Source: G963665405 sp963665405
GTDB lineage: Bacteria > Chloroflexota > Dehalococcoidia > Lucifugimonadales > G963665405
Length of the DNA stretch: 64,000 nt
Assembly (NCBI GenBank): GCA_963665405.2
Contig: OY762261.2
Coordinates: 558,001-622,000 of the forward strand
Direction of reading: 5' to 3'
Made by a program: the position numbers and the translations under genes. Under the pieces are notes generated by a model that saw only the letters and a list, made by a program, of their open reading frames with translations, had not been told where the DNA came from and searched no databases. Positions 15,450 through 23,822 of this stretch are shown here, piece by piece (within the stretch, counting starts at the first letter, position 1; the number at the start of each line of letters is the position of its first letter).

Positions 15450-16871
15450 CAGGCCCTGCTGTACTCGCTCCGCGAACCGCAGCGCCTGAGCCTCCTGCTC
15501 CTCCGTCAGCTCCAGTCGGGACAGCCTTCCCTCCAGTTCAGAGATCCTCTCGACAAGCTCCTCAAGCTCGGCCTGGAGTGTCCTCATCCGAGGCTCCATC
15601 AGCCTGTCCGGGATGAGGCCCTTCCCGTACCCCTCGACCAGTCGATCCTGCTCCTCGGGAATCTCCGCGTGCCGCCTCTTCGCTATGCCCAGCTCTTGCT
15701 CTGCAATGGCTCTGGTGGGAGAGTCCTCCTCCCTGCGTCGTGGCTGTTGCAGAAGGTCCGTGATGGTCTCCCATACCGTCGATCCGAGCCAGTCGGCCCT
15801 TACCAGCGGACCCGTGCAGGACTCCAGATACATCTTCTTCTTACCCCGTCGGCCGCATCGGTAGTACGAGTAGCCGTGGAACGTGCTCCCTGACATGTGC
15901 TTACTGCACTGCCGGCAGATCACCAGGCCACGGAGCAGGTACTCCCTGCGAGTGTTCCGGCTCGCCAGGGCCTTGTTACGCTGTAGTCGTCTCTGGACCC
16001 CCTCCCATAGCTCCTCACTCACCAGCGGGGGCACCTTGAGCACGAAGTGCTCTTCTACAGGGCGTTCTCGACGCCCTTTGCCTCCGCTCTTGGTCTGTCC
16101 GTTGCTCTCGTAGCGCAGCTGGTGGTATTCGCCCTTCGCCGCAGGGTTCGCGAGCCAGTTGCGTATCGTCGTCGCCTGCCATACGGGATCTCCACTCGGC
16201 GACCGAATACCGAGGGTCCGGAAGTGACGGCTCGCTCCTCTTAGGGTGAGGCCCTCTTCACCCACAAGATGGAACAGCAGCCTCCCCACCTGAGCCCACT
16301 CCTCGTCCAACTCAACCTGCTCCCTGCTGCGATCGTATCGAAGCCACTTCGGCAGGGAGTGCGGATTGACAACCTTCCCTCGGCGCGCCTTCTCCCTCTT
16401 CCCTCTGACCGAGCGTTCGACCATCTGTCGGCGCTCACGACCCGAGCGCCAGGAGTCTAGAAACATGAAGACCGACGAGAACTCACCCTCCGACGGGATG
16501 GTCTCATCTACCCAGACCACCTCCAGACCTAGGGCCTCCAGGCGGTGGAGCAGTTCGAACACCCGCCACTCATCACCATTGTTCTCCGGCCTGTACAGGC
16601 GATCCAGAGTATGGATCACGACCCCGTGAGGCTTCTCAGACGCAGCGATCTCCAGTATCTGTCGAATACCATCGCGACCCAGGTCCTTGCCGCTGCAGTC
16701 CTCCTCGATGACATGCTCTGGCAGGACCCTCCAGCCAAGATGCTGCGCCTTGACCAGGTTCTCGGCCGTCTGGGTCTTGAGGGAGGTGCCCTTGTCAGCC
16801 TGCTCGTGGGTGCTCACCCGTGAGTAGGTCAACGCATCCGGTTGGCCACCGCTATCGCAGTTCTTGCACAT
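15441..16871 (-). CDS. Large serine recombinase (frameshifted near the 3' end)
   Basis: 476 residues in the open frame. The resolvase domain begins YSRVSTHEQ with the nucleophilic Ser and includes GVVIHTLDRLYRP. The recombinase domain (PKWLRYDRSREQVELDEEWAQVGRLLF split, then the DNA-binding segment with WQATTIRNWLANPAAKGEYHQ) is followed by a zinc ribbon (CRQCSKHMSG...YYRC...C) and a coiled coil. Members integrate or excise phages and transposons. ATG at 16871 has AGAGGTGA upstream. The C-terminal 70 residues are displaced by a one-base frameshift. No cargo genes are recognisable beside it, which suggests a decayed element. Confidence 0.9.
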   Translation of the reverse strand: MCKNCDSGGQPDALTYSRVSTHEQADKGTSLKTQTAENLVKAQHLGWRVLPEHVIEEDCSGKDLGRDGIRQILEIAASEKPHGVVIHTLDRLYRPENNGDEWRVFELLHRLEALGLEVVWVDETIPSEGEFSSVFMFLDSWRSGRERRQMVERSVRGKREKARRGKVVNPHSLPKWLRYDRSREQVELDEEWAQVGRLLFHLVGEEGLTLRGASRHFRTLGIRSPSGDPVWQATTIRNWLANPAAKGEYHQLRYESNGQTKSGGKGRRERPVEEHFVLKVPPLVSEELWEGVQRRLQRNKALASRNTRREYLLRGLVICRQCSKHMSGSTFHGYSYYRCGRRGKKKMYLESCTGPLVRADWLGSTVWETITDLLQQPRRREEDSPTRAIAEQELGIAKRRHAEIPEEQDRLVEGYGKGLIPDRLMEPRMRTLQAELEELVERISELEGRLSRLELTEEQEAQALRFAERVQQGLTT

Positions 16872-17329
16872 CGTCGTTCACCTCTTGCCGGCAGTACGAA
16901 TCTCGACTCGTCAGGAGCTTGTTCATCGTCACATGTTGGACATATTGTACATTGAATCCGCAGCCTGCGAACCTCCAAGCTGTGTTATCAGACGATATCC
17001 AATTAAAACTATATAGTATTCTCGGACTCCGGCCCTTGTCCCGGTCCTGCCCCAGTCACCCGTCCGACCTTACAGGTGACTGCCTGCACCACCAGCCTGA
17101 TCGCGCCTGTCTCCTCCGTGCAGGCAAGACGGGCCACCCGTGGTCACGTGCGCTAGCTCGTGTCTGGCGCGGTGGCGACGGCTATGGGCAGACCAAGGGT
17201 TTTGGAAGCGATTGGGCATACTTCATCGCGGCTGACCTGTCCCGCCACGGCCGCATCCGTTCTGTCCTCGTCGCCCTTCTTCGGGTCTCGGGTACGATTC
17301 CCTGCTGCACAGAGCAAGTTCTACAACAG

Positions 17330-17456
17330 GGCGACAGCAACGTGGGTACGACAATGGGTGCAGCAACGGGTACTGCAACGGGTGACGACAACGGGCCGAC
17401 AACGTGGATCCGGCAACAGGGTGCCGGCAAGAGAAGTCCGGCAAGGGGGACGGCAG
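17330..17456. repeat. Degenerate short-period repeat (CAACGGGT-like)
   Basis: The words CAACGTGGGT, CAATGGGTG, CAACGGGTA, CAACGGGTG, CAACGGGCC, CAACAGGGTG and CAAGGGGG follow each other at 12-15 base spacing. No frame yields a regular peptide repeat. It looks like a decayed tandem repeat. Confidence 0.5.
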
Positions 17457-17516
17457 GAATACTTCAAGACCTGCACGAATGCACACGACCGCGAACTCTC
17501 GACCATGATGTCGCTG

Positions 17517-17534
17517 CCCCCCCCCCCCCCCCCC
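17517..17534. repeat. Homopolymer of 18 C
   Basis: Eighteen consecutive C on the plus strand, by far the longest homopolymer noticed here. It is outside any credible gene. It may be a slippage-prone tract or an assembly artefact. Confidence 0.85.
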
Positions 17535-17751
17535 GGTCCTGTGCGTTCTGGGAGAGCTCAACGGCTCGCCCTGAACTCTGGATTGTCCTACCGATCCCTT
17601 CTTGTCATAGGCATCCGGGTGAGGCTCGGGGTCGACAGCTGGCCGGACGTGCGCTCACCTGGCAATCAACGATGATCTAGTCCAAAGGTGGGTGGTACAC
17701 CATAGAACCGATACAGAACGACTCAGTCTGGCGGCGCTCTACAAGCGCAGC

Positions 17752-17783
17752 GGCGCAGCTTGGTGGCGCGCTACGTTCGGGAC
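17752..17783 (+). repeat. Partial duplicate of tRNA-Pro (D arm to anticodon loop)
   Basis: 32 bases matching 17820-17851 of the downstream tRNA-Pro with two mismatches, both in the D-loop region. The match stops just after the anticodon loop. A partial tRNA copy beside the intact gene is what a past integration at the anticodon arm would leave. Confidence 0.75.
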
Positions 17784-17811
17784 GCTAACGTTGATATTAC
17801 TACCACAAAGT

Positions 17812-17888
17812 CGGGGAGTGGCGCAGTTTGGTAGCGCGCTACGTTCGGGACATAGAGGCCGCGGGTTCAAGTCCCGCCTCCCCGACCA
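17812..17888 (+). tRNA. tRNA-Pro (anticodon CGG)
   Basis: Acceptor CGGGGAG/CTCCCCG, D arm GCGC/GCGC, anticodon loop TTCGGGA (CGG), T arm GCGGG-TTCAAGT-CCCGC, encoded CCA at 17886-17888. The anticodon stem CTACG/CATAG contains one C-A mismatch, unusual for an active tRNA. It may have arisen when an element recombined in the anticodon arm. Confidence 0.9.
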
Positions 17889-17987
17889 ACTCTTCAATCC
17901 ACAGCTGGTTTGACCCAGGTTAGTCGGATTGCGCCGTATCCGCCTCAAAGAAGAACCGGCTTCCAGGCTCGCGGCGGCCTCGTTAGC

Positions 17988-18464
17988 TCACTGGCCGAGG
18001 GCGCAATCGATCATCGCCTTTTGGAACTCCTCGCTGATCAAGACCTCGAAACCGTCAAAGGCGTCCTCGCCCAGCTTGTCGATTACGCACTCCCGCAGCG
18101 GTTCGGGAATAGCGTCAAAGGCGTCGGTCGGAATCTCTCCGAGGTCGAACTCCGGCTCCTGAACTGGGATATCCTCATCGCCTGATACTTCGCCGGACGA
18201 CATTTCGTCGCCGATAAGTTCTTCCAACTCTTCCAGCATCTGCTCCAGGGATTCGTCTGGCCGATCTTCTGCTCCTTGGGCTGTCTCGCTTCCGAACAGC
18301 GATGGAACGGAATCAGAGTCTTCGTCAACGCCCATAGCCATCGCCAGCGCGATGCCTACCGCTGGGTCTCTCATCAGATTGAACATTAGCTGCTCGGACT
18401 CCTCCGCCAGGCTCCTGAGTCGATCCGACCTTTCAAACGCGTCCTCTAGGGAACCTCTGAACAA
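17988..18464 (-). CDS. Acidic hypothetical protein, 5' end disrupted by an IS
   Basis: 158 residues in the open frame, strongly acidic (EELEELIGDEMSSGEVSGDED) with a C-terminal part IPEPLRECVIDKLGEDAFDGFEVLISEEFQKAMIDCALGQ that looks like a small folded domain. No family is recognised. The first codons (TTG at 18464 and the next five) lie inside the terminal repeat of the IS5-family element; the target duplication CTAG falls in the Leu-Glu codons. Beyond the element the original frame continues for only about a dozen codons without ATG, GTG or TTG, so the native start cannot be placed. The remaining gene may be inactive. Confidence 0.5.
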   Translation of the reverse strand: MFRGSLEDAFERSDRLRSLAEESEQLMFNLMRDPAVGIALAMAMGVDEDSDSVPSLFGSETAQGAEDRPDESLEQMLEELEELIGDEMSSGEVSGDEDIPVQEPEFDLGEIPTDAFDAIPEPLRECVIDKLGEDAFDGFEVLISEEFQKAMIDCALGQ

Positions 18465-19665
18465 CTAAGGGTGAGCCGGATTCTACTGGAATGGGCGGGT
18501 ACGGGAGGCGCTTCGACCCTCCGGCGACGCGCCGACTGGGATCGGGGAGCCCAGGCCGCAGCCCTCACGCCTCATTCGCGGTTGGGGAAGAGAGGCTGGG
18601 GAGGGAGCGCTGCCGGGAATGGTCACCGTTGGCCCTCTCACCGAGCTTGGCCGCCCGCGGCTATCAGCAGGTTGGCCATCCCCAGCAGCAGCACCAGCCG
18701 TTGCGTGTTCTTGGCCAGGCCACGATACCGCACCTTCGCATAGCCAAAGCGCCGTTTCACATACAGGAACGGATGCTCTACCTTCGCTCTGACCGACGCC
18801 TTGCGATGTTCCCCCAGCGCCTCCTGACTCCCGGGACTCAGGTGCCGGCGCAGACCGGGCCGCATCGCCACCTGCCACTCCACCCGTCGCTCCCGATGCT
18901 CCTCCCGCTTCTGGACTCCCTGATACCCCGCATCGCCCCACGCCTGCGCCTCGTTCCCGTGCAGCAGCCGGTGGGCTTCGGTCACGTCGTTCACGTTCGC
19001 CGCCGTCGTCGTCATGCTATGCGCCAAGCCCGTATCCGCGTCCACTCCGATGTGCAGCTTCATCCCGAAGTGCCTCTCATTCCCCTTCTTCGCCTGATGC
19101 ATCTCCGGGTCCCGCGCGCCTCCCCGATTCTTCGTCGACGACGGCGCTTCGATGATGCTGGCGTCCACGATCGTCCCTTCACGCAGCCGCAGTCCCTGGG
19201 CTTCCAGATGGCGGTTGATCTCCTCGAACAGGCCTTGGCCTAGCTCGTGGCTTTCGAGGAGATGACGGAAGTTGAGGATGGTGGTCTCGTCCGGCAACGC
19301 TTCCGACAGTCGCAGCCCGGCGAACCGGCGCACCGATTCGGCCTCATAGAGGAGGTCCTCCATGCCGGGATCGCTCAGGTTATAGAAGAGTTGCACACAG
19401 TGAATGCGCAGCATCACCGAGAGCGCATAGGGCCGCCGCCCGCGGCCGGCCTGGGGGTAGCACGGGCGGATACGCTCCTCCAATCGCTGCCAAGGGATGA
19501 GCCCATCCATCCGCTCCAAGAACAACTCCCGGCGGGTCTTGCGCTTCTTGCCTTGGTATTCCAAGTCCGCGAACGTCGGCTGGTCCATCGTTTCCGCCCT
19601 CCATCGGCATGAGGTGGGGCCAGCCCTTACTCTGCCACATCCCGTCTGACTTGTTCAGAGCGTTC
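18450..19665. mobile_element. IS5-family insertion sequence, 1216 bp
   Basis: Terminal inverted repeats GGAACCTCTGAACAA (left, 18450-18464) and GAACGCTCTGAACAA (right, read inward from 19665) match at 12 of 15 positions. Both ends are flanked by CTAG (18446-18449 and 19666-19669), the YTAR-type 4-base target duplication typical of the IS5 subgroup. One intact transposase gene lies inside. Intact ends and duplication indicate a fairly recent insertion. Confidence 0.92.
18638..19588 (-). CDS. IS5-family transposase
   Basis: 316 residues, full length. An N-terminal DUF772-type domain (WQRLEERIRPCYPQAGRGRRPYAL region) is followed by a DDE domain: first Asp in IVDASIIEAPSST, second in GDAGYQGVQKREEH, and Glu in RAKVEHPFLYVKRRFGY, with the Y-x2-R-x3-E-like spacing of the IS4/IS5 group. 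HFGMKLHIGVDADTGL is also characteristic. No frameshift is seen, so the element is potentially active. Confidence 0.95.
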   Translation of the reverse strand: MDQPTFADLEYQGKKRKTRRELFLERMDGLIPWQRLEERIRPCYPQAGRGRRPYALSVMLRIHCVQLFYNLSDPGMEDLLYEAESVRRFAGLRLSEALPDETTILNFRHLLESHELGQGLFEEINRHLEAQGLRLREGTIVDASIIEAPSSTKNRGGARDPEMHQAKKGNERHFGMKLHIGVDADTGLAHSMTTTAANVNDVTEAHRLLHGNEAQAWGDAGYQGVQKREEHRERRVEWQVAMRPGLRRHLSPGSQEALGEHRKASVRAKVEHPFLYVKRRFGYAKVRYRGLAKNTQRLVLLLGMANLLIAAGGQAR

Positions 19666-19689
19666 CTAGCTTGTTCCGGCGCGCTTGGC

Positions 19690-19925
19690 TGATGGAATAT
19701 GGGGCGCGCGCAGGGGCTACGCCCCGTCGGCAGAAATCGTTCAAAGAGACCACGCGGCGCAAGGGGCGCCGATGTCGCATAGATGCTACACTGGCAGGGT
19801 CCTGAAATATGGGGTGTGCAGAGGGGCGAAGCCCCCTTTGCCGGGAGTCTCAGGGGTTCCCTCAGATATCATATCCCCCCCCCCTTCCTGGCCAGGAAGG
19901 GGCCAGGGGGATGGTCGAAACGGGT
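19690..19925. repeat. Interspersed palindromic repeat, copy 5 (inverted) and a partial copy
   Basis: 19803-19921 reads as the reverse complement of copies 1-4: the AGGGGCGAAGCCCC hairpin, then GAGTCTCAGGGGTTCCCTCAGA, a run of 10 C, and the CCTTCCTGGCCAGGAAGG palindrome. 19690-19730 holds only the first hairpin arm (GCAGGGGCTACGCCCC). The IS5 element inserted just to the left. Confidence 0.8.
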
Positions 19926-20029
19926 TCCCACTACACCGGTAGGGCACCGGTCACTCAATCCACAGAAGACATCTGAAGCAACATCGGGCTGAGAGTGCGA
20001 CTTGGCTCAATGACAGTCAAGGAGCGCTC

Positions 20030-21388
20030 CTGGTCAACTTCGAACGGTTTTCCCTAGACCCGCGCATCCTCGCCGGCGTCAGCGCGGCCGGCTACACCAG
20101 CCCCACGCCGATCCAACAGCAGGCGATCCCCGTCGTGCTCGAAGGGCGCGACGTGCTGGGCCTGGCACAGACCGGCACCGGAAAGACCGCAGCGTTCGTC
20201 CTGCCCATTCTCCAGCGCCTGGCGAACGGCCCGCTCGGTCAGGTGCGTGCCCTCATCGTCGCGCCCACACGAGAGCTTGCCGAGCAGATTCACCAGACCA
20301 TCGTCGAGCTGGGAAAGAACACGAGGGTGCGTAGCGCTGCCATCTATGGGGGCGTGAGCAAGGGGCCGCAGGTCGCGGCTTTACGGCGCGGCGTCGACAT
20401 CGTAGTCGCCTGCCCGGGCCGGCTGCTCGACCACATCGGCGACGGCGCCATCGATCTCTCGGGGCTCGACGTCCTGGTGCTAGACGAGGCCGACATGATG
20501 TGCGACATGGGCTTCCTCCCCGACATTCGCCGCATCCTCACCCACGTGCCGGCGCAGCGCCAGACGCTCTTTTTCTGCGCCACGATGTCCGACGAGATAC
20601 GGAATCTGTCGCACGATATCCTTAGTGACCCGGCGACGGTGCAGATCGGCGTCATTGCGCCGACCAAGACCGTCTCCCACGCGCTCTATCCCGTACCCGA
20701 GGGCCTCAAAACGAGGCTGCTGCTAGCCATGTTCCGGCAGATGCCCATCAAGCGTCTGCTGGTATTCACCCGGACCAAGCATCGCGCACGCAAGCTGGCG
20801 CGCACGCTGGAAGAGCACGATTACCGCGTCGCGGCCCTACAAGGAAACATGCCGCAGAAACGGCGGCAAAAGGCGCTCGACGACTTTCGCGACGGTATCC
20901 ACGACATCCTCGTCGCCACCGACATTGCCTCGCGCGGCATCGACGTGTCCGAGATATCGCATGTGATCAACTTCGACATGCCCACGACCGTCGATGCGTA
21001 CATCCACCGCATCGGCCGCACCGGCCGCGCCCAGCACACCGGCCAGGCCTTCACCCTTGCGACGGTGGCAGACGAGCCGTTGGTATTCAGGATCGAGAGG
21101 GTGCTGAAGTCGAGAATCGAGCGGGTACGGCTGCCGGGTTTCGACTACGGTAGCCCAGCGCCGGCGAGTGAGCCGCCGCGCCGCCAAGGCAATCGCGCCC
21201 AGCAAGCCGGGCCTCGGCGCAACGGCCACCGTGGACAGCGCCGCCCCTCGGCAAACGGCGCGCAAGCTCAACCCCCAAGCGGGTCGGCGAATCCGCCCGC
21301 CGGCAACGGGGCAGGCGTCCAAGGCGCACCCCGGCGGCGGCGCAGGCGCCCCAGGAGCACACCGCGGCCGCCGGCCCAACCCGCCTGA
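20030..21388 (+). CDS. DEAD-box ATP-dependent RNA helicase (RhlE-like)
   Basis: The family Q motif (FERFSLDPRILAGVSAAGYTSPTPIQ split) is in frame from 20039, so the gene must begin before the first canonical start, GTG at 20135. The frame is open from 19943 yet contains no ATG, GTG or TTG; CTG at 20030, five bases after AAGGAG, is the best candidate (452 residues). Motifs: AQTGTGKT, PTRELA, CPGRLLD, VLDEADMM, CATMS (for SAT), VFTRTK, DIASRGID and HRIGRTGR. A basic Arg/Pro/Gln-rich tail of about 70 residues likely binds RNA. RNA helicases of this type act in ribosome assembly and mRNA turnover. Confidence 0.88.
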   Translation: MVNFERFSLDPRILAGVSAAGYTSPTPIQQQAIPVVLEGRDVLGLAQTGTGKTAAFVLPILQRLANGPLGQVRALIVAPTRELAEQIHQTIVELGKNTRVRSAAIYGGVSKGPQVAALRRGVDIVVACPGRLLDHIGDGAIDLSGLDVLVLDEADMMCDMGFLPDIRRILTHVPAQRQTLFFCATMSDEIRNLSHDILSDPATVQIGVIAPTKTVSHALYPVPEGLKTRLLLAMFRQMPIKRLLVFTRTKHRARKLARTLEEHDYRVAALQGNMPQKRRQKALDDFRDGIHDILVATDIASRGIDVSEISHVINFDMPTTVDAYIHRIGRTGRAQHTGQAFTLATVADEPLVFRIERVLKSRIERVRLPGFDYGSPAPASEPPRRQGNRAQQAGPRRNGHRGQRRPSANGAQAQPPSGSANPPAGNGAGVQGAPRRRRRRPRSTPRPPAQPA

Positions 21389-21743
21389 AGCCACAGCCTC
21401 CTCCCTGAATTAGGGGCCCTCGACCCCCGACTCGCCAGTCTCTGCTTTACACCGTCGGCGGAGGCAAAGAAATCCTCCACCGTGAGCCCGTGCTCAGAGG
21501 GCCGCAAACTGCACCCCCGCTGGAGCCATGAGCTTCGCCGCGACTTTTCACTCCTCGATCTCCCTGTCCACGATTCGGACCCCAAACCAGCCCGGTCCCA
21601 CGCATGGATCGCCGGACCGTCGAGGCGCCCCAGGCACGGCGGCGGAGGATCACGTATAGTGCAGGCGGCAACACTCGCATGAGCCCGTCAGCTCCCGCGG
21701 CCGCCCGTCTGAGCCCGCGCTTGTGCCCAACTCCGGGGGGACC
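21389..21743. other. 355-base intergenic region
   Basis: No credible gene on either strand. A TATAGT word at about 21653 on the plus strand is a possible -10 for the next gene but lacks a matching -35. Confidence 0.4.
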
Positions 21744-23108
21744 ATGTGGAATTTCAACACGCACCTCGCCAGACTCGAAGAGCAGGGCCGACCCATCCGC
21801 GTCGGGCTGATCGGTTCGGGACGGTTCGGGACCATGATAATGGCCCAGGTGTCCCGGATGAAGGGGATGCGCATCTCGGTCGTCGCCGATCTGAGCGAGG
21901 GGAATACTCGGAAGGCTGTCGATAGGGCCGGCATGTCTGCCGCAGCTATCGTTCGGGCCGATACCACCTCCCGCGTCAACGAGGCGATCCAGGCTGGGAA
22001 CATGGCGATCACCGAGGACAGCCTGATCGCCATCGAATCCGATGTCGACGTGATCGTGGAGGCGACCGGCCTGACCGAGCCCGGAGCCCGGCACGCCTAC
22101 CAGGCGATCTCCAACGGCAAGCACATCGTCATGGTCAACGTCGAGACGGATGTCCTGGTGGGTCCGCTCTTGAAAAGCCTCGCCGACCAGGCCAGCGTCA
22201 CATACACCCTAGCGTACGGCGATCAGCCGGCACTGATAAAGGAGCTCTATGACTGGGCCACAGCTCTAGGATATGAGGTCGTGGCAGCCGGGAAGGGGTC
22301 GAAGTACAGCCCCGATCTCCGAAAGAGCACACCGGACACCGTTTGGACGCTCTATGGTCACACCGAAGAGGAGGTTCAGCGCGCCGGCCTCAACGCGAAG
22401 ATGTACAACTCGTTCTTGGACAGCACAAAGAGCGCCGTCGAGATGGTGTCTGTGTCGAACATGACCGGGCTGGTGCCGGACGTTCGGGGGATGCACTTCC
22501 CGCCGGTCCCGACTCCCGAGATCCCCTCCGTCTTTTGTCCGAAGGAGGATGGCGGCATCCTGTCCCGCACCGGCGTAGTGGACGTGGTCAGCAGCACCTT
22601 CCACGACGGGAGCGCCGTTGAGGACAGTCTACGGTGGGGCGTGTTTATCGTGGTCACCAGCGACAACGCATACCTGCGGAACACTATGGCCGAGTACGGA
22701 GTGGCCACGGGCGGCGGCGGGAAATACGCCCTGATGTATCGCCCCTACCACTTCGTGGGCATGGAGACGCCCCTCAGCATCGCCAGCGCCGTCATACGGC
22801 ACGAGCCGACTGGCGCACCGGCCGGCCGGCCAGTTTCAGAGGTGATCGCGGCGGCCAAGCGCTCGCTGAGCCCCGGCGAGGTGCTTGACGGTGAGGGCGG
22901 CTACACCCTCTACGGTATGGCGGAGACGGCACCGACGGCCAGGAGCGAAGGGCTGCTCCCGATGGGATTGGCGAATCGCGCCCGCGTGGTCCGGCCCATC
23001 GCGGAGGACGCCATCCTCTCGTACGAGGACGTCGCACTCGACGAGGACTCCTTTGCGTTCAAGCTCCGCCGCCTGCAGGACGACACGCTCGCTCCGGTCA
23101 AGAGCTGA
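21744..23108 (+). CDS. NAD(P)-binding oxidoreductase with C-terminal SAF domain
   Basis: 454 residues from ATG at 21744, preceded by GGGGGA; an upstream TTG at 21723 is less likely. The N-terminal Rossmann fold has VGLIGSGRFGTMI, then DVDVIVEATGLTEPGARHAYQAI and HIVMVNVETD as in homoserine-dehydrogenase-like and Gfo/Idh/MocA proteins. The C-terminus (EVIAAAKRSLSPGEVLDGEGGYTLYGMAE and PMGLANRARVVRPIAEDAILSYEDVAL) is a SAF domain, the fold seen in sialate synthase and UxaA hydratases. This two-domain type is common in soil bacteria; its substrate is not established, a sugar acid or polyol derivative being likely. It is a single-gene unit. Confidence 0.8.
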   Translation: MWNFNTHLARLEEQGRPIRVGLIGSGRFGTMIMAQVSRMKGMRISVVADLSEGNTRKAVDRAGMSAAAIVRADTTSRVNEAIQAGNMAITEDSLIAIESDVDVIVEATGLTEPGARHAYQAISNGKHIVMVNVETDVLVGPLLKSLADQASVTYTLAYGDQPALIKELYDWATALGYEVVAAGKGSKYSPDLRKSTPDTVWTLYGHTEEEVQRAGLNAKMYNSFLDSTKSAVEMVSVSNMTGLVPDVRGMHFPPVPTPEIPSVFCPKEDGGILSRTGVVDVVSSTFHDGSAVEDSLRWGVFIVVTSDNAYLRNTMAEYGVATGGGGKYALMYRPYHFVGMETPLSIASAVIRHEPTGAPAGRPVSEVIAAAKRSLSPGEVLDGEGGYTLYGMAETAPTARSEGLLPMGLANRARVVRPIAEDAILSYEDVALDEDSFAFKLRRLQDDTLAPVKS

Positions 23109-23822
23109 GGCGCTGGCGATTCCCCCGAGGCGTGCCTGGATCGACGAGGTTATCGAATCAGGACCTGGAGAACCTGGGAGGCCTTTCAGCGGTCATAAGC
23201 GGCCACATGCTCGGCAGGCTTCAGATCCAGCTGTTCACCCCGACGGCCGATGGTGGCTTCTGGACCAGGATACACACACGACTCAACCTGAGCACGAGGA
23301 GTGTGGAGGCGACGATGTCCCGCCTGACAACGTTCGCTCTGGTGTGGGCTGACGTCGAGCCGATCCTCGGCGCGGCGCCGACCCCCAGTACACAGGTCGC
23401 TGGGCTGCCGGCACTCCCGTGTCCCGCCTCATGGGGCGCCACACGAGCCTGCTAGGCGATCAACAGGCTACCTGGAGATCGACGAGCCCGCTCCAGCACC
23501 GCGCTGGGGTGGGCTCTACTTTTACCCCTTTGGTGGATTCCCAGGCTGAAGGTCCGGAGGATCGCTCTGAGCCCTCCGGTCCCAGTCTCACGATTCTGGA
23601 CTTCTACCACCGGACCTTATATAGTCCGCCCGAGAGTCTGCGGCCGCCGCAGAGCGAGTTCCGGGATTCGCCGGTAGAGCCGGTCAGCCTTGGTACGCGT
23701 CCCGGTGACACCCCGCAAATTCTCAGGGCCGAGGAGATCGTCGGCCGAGCATCGAGGTCTCAGGCCGGCGAGACACGTCGAACGGCCCGAGTGGGAAAGG
23801 AACGGTGCACAGCTAGCTCGCT
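23109..23822. other. 714-base intergenic region
   Basis: No open frame with a recognisable protein. A hairpin CCGGAGG-loop-CCTCCGG near 23553-23578 may be a terminator or leader structure, and TTATATAG near 23617 is a possible promoter element for the hydrolase gene. Codon-scale bias is weak throughout, suggesting decayed sequence. Confidence 0.45.

Larger units (their letters stand above)
16872..17811. other. 940-base region without a recognisable gene
   Basis: Several open frames cross it but none has a credible protein pattern. It is AT-richer near 16920-17020, then GC-rich. It contains a degenerate short-period repeat, an 18-base run of C and a partial tRNA-Pro duplicate, each listed separately. 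It most likely belonged to the element that carried the serine recombinase. Confidence 0.6.

Noticed and set aside
17280..17320. tRNA remnant suggested by CGGGTACGATTCCCTG
   Set aside because: Only a T-arm-like word is present; neither acceptor stem nor anticodon arm can be folded around it.
17330..17456. Diversity-generating retroelement template or variable repeat
   Set aside because: Repeated AAC words looked suggestive, but there is no reverse transcriptase, no second matching copy and no C-type lectin target gene.
16820..17680. A 286-codon open frame over the gene-free region
   Set aside because: It crosses the C tract as a poly-Pro run, has no conserved pattern, and its start lies inside the recombinase gene.
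23109..23822. Several frames of 70-130 codons before the CocE-type hydrolase
   Set aside because: No recognisable domain, no ribosome binding sites, and mutually overlapping; treated as intergenic.
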